A stretch of 5,275 nucleotides of DNA, from contig PLXT01000001.1 of the NCBI GenBank assembly GCA_003151535.1, positions 536-5,810 of the forward strand, written 5' to 3'. Both the position numbers and the translations under genes were made by a program. Under the pieces are notes generated by a model, which saw only the letters and a program-made list of their open reading frames with translations, was not told the origin of the DNA and did not search any database. The stretch comes from Methanobacterium sp. (GTDB lineage: Archaea > Methanobacteriota > Methanobacteria > Methanobacteriales > Methanobacteriaceae). Below, piece by piece: positions 5,111 through 5,275 of the stretch (position 1 is its first letter; each line of letters begins with the position of its first letter).

Positions 5111-5275
5111 ATGGGACTTGGAACAGGATTTGAGGTTGAGATCCAGAACTATTTTCGTTCTTTTGAAGATGGAACTGATTATAAATCGTTTAGGGTAGTG
5201 ATGTCTGGAGCAGCTACTGGTTCTACATCTTTTGATCCTAATTTAGATTTAGAAGGTGATGTAATAGTAAATCTT
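5111..5275 (+). CDS. Holliday-junction-resolvase-like PD-(D/E)XK nuclease, N-terminal fragment (cut by window edge)
   Basis: The first 55 codons are present and the frame is open to the last base. The N-terminus MGLGTGFEVEIQNYF has the small-Gly-then-FE helix found at the start of Hjc-like and other PD-(D/E)XK nucleases (E8 or E10). RVVMSGAATGS (28-38) matches the strand plus SGA turn of these enzymes. DLEGDVIV (46-53) supplies the candidate metal-binding Asp (D50) on the next strand. The ExK lysine would lie beyond the window. Such an enzyme would cut four-way or branched DNA produced by the recombinase upstream. The start is well placed because the family usually begins shortly before the FE helix. 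An in-frame TGA 6 nt upstream blocks extension, and no Shine-Dalgarno is close. Codon use differs slightly: it holds the only CGN arginine codon in the window, plus a TCG serine. A general RecB-like exonuclease is an alternative. Confidence 0.62.
   Translation, partial: MGLGTGFEVEIQNYFRSFEDGTDYKSFRVVMSGAATGSTSFDPNLDLEGDVIVNL

Noticed and set aside
1..5275. Genes on the minus strand, tRNAs, CRISPR repeats, insertion-sequence ends or rho-independent terminators
   Set aside because: I saw no long minus-strand coding frame, cloverleaf, spaced repeats, paired terminal repeats or GC-rich hairpin followed by a T-run.

Overview
The window is very AT-rich and densely packed. Every gene I can support lies on the + strand, with gaps of 0-64 nt or short overlaps and no tRNA, rRNA, insertion sequence or CRISPR. 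The content is the tail of a GroEL chaperonin, a GroES co-chaperonin, a MazG-type nucleotide pyrophosphohydrolase, a DUF932-like protein, a RecA-family recombinase, an SSB-like protein and the start of a Holliday-junction-resolvase-like nuclease. It best fits the replication/recombination region of a large tailed bacteriophage, or a related prophage or plasmid, of an AT-rich bacterium. The host cannot be named. The standard genetic code fits: all visible Trp codons are TGG and the long genes contain no internal TGA.

Layout: 1-282 is the 3' end of groEL. 313-630 is groES, with a good Shine-Dalgarno. 631-1182 is a MazG-like NTP pyrophosphohydrolase that abuts groES (TAAATG) and looks internally duplicated. 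1183-1246 is the only sizeable gap and carries an AT-rich dyad and a weak promoter-like match. 1247-2290 is a DUF932-like protein and 2295-3395 the RecA-family recombinase. 3367-3579 is a small unknown ORF overlapping the recombinase end, and 3569-4180 an unknown helical/coiled-coil protein. 4211-4930 is a probable ssDNA-binding protein with a Q/N/P/T-rich linker and an acidic SSB-like tip. 4946-5107 is a 53-aa basic ORF with a possible helix-turn-helix. 5111 to the window end is the start of a resolvase-like nuclease, cut by the window edge.

The genes make a plausible set: a virus-borne chaperonin pair for folding, a nucleotide-pool enzyme, and a recombination cassette of strand-exchange protein, candidate mediator, ssDNA-binding protein and junction nuclease. 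The observations most worth a second look are the reversed groEL-groES pair, the apparent pseudo-dimeric MazG, the UvsX-like His at the RecA allosteric switch position, the candidate mediator between recombinase and SSB, the in-frame 53-aa ORF/nuclease arrangement, and very strong CpG depletion that eases in the last gene.
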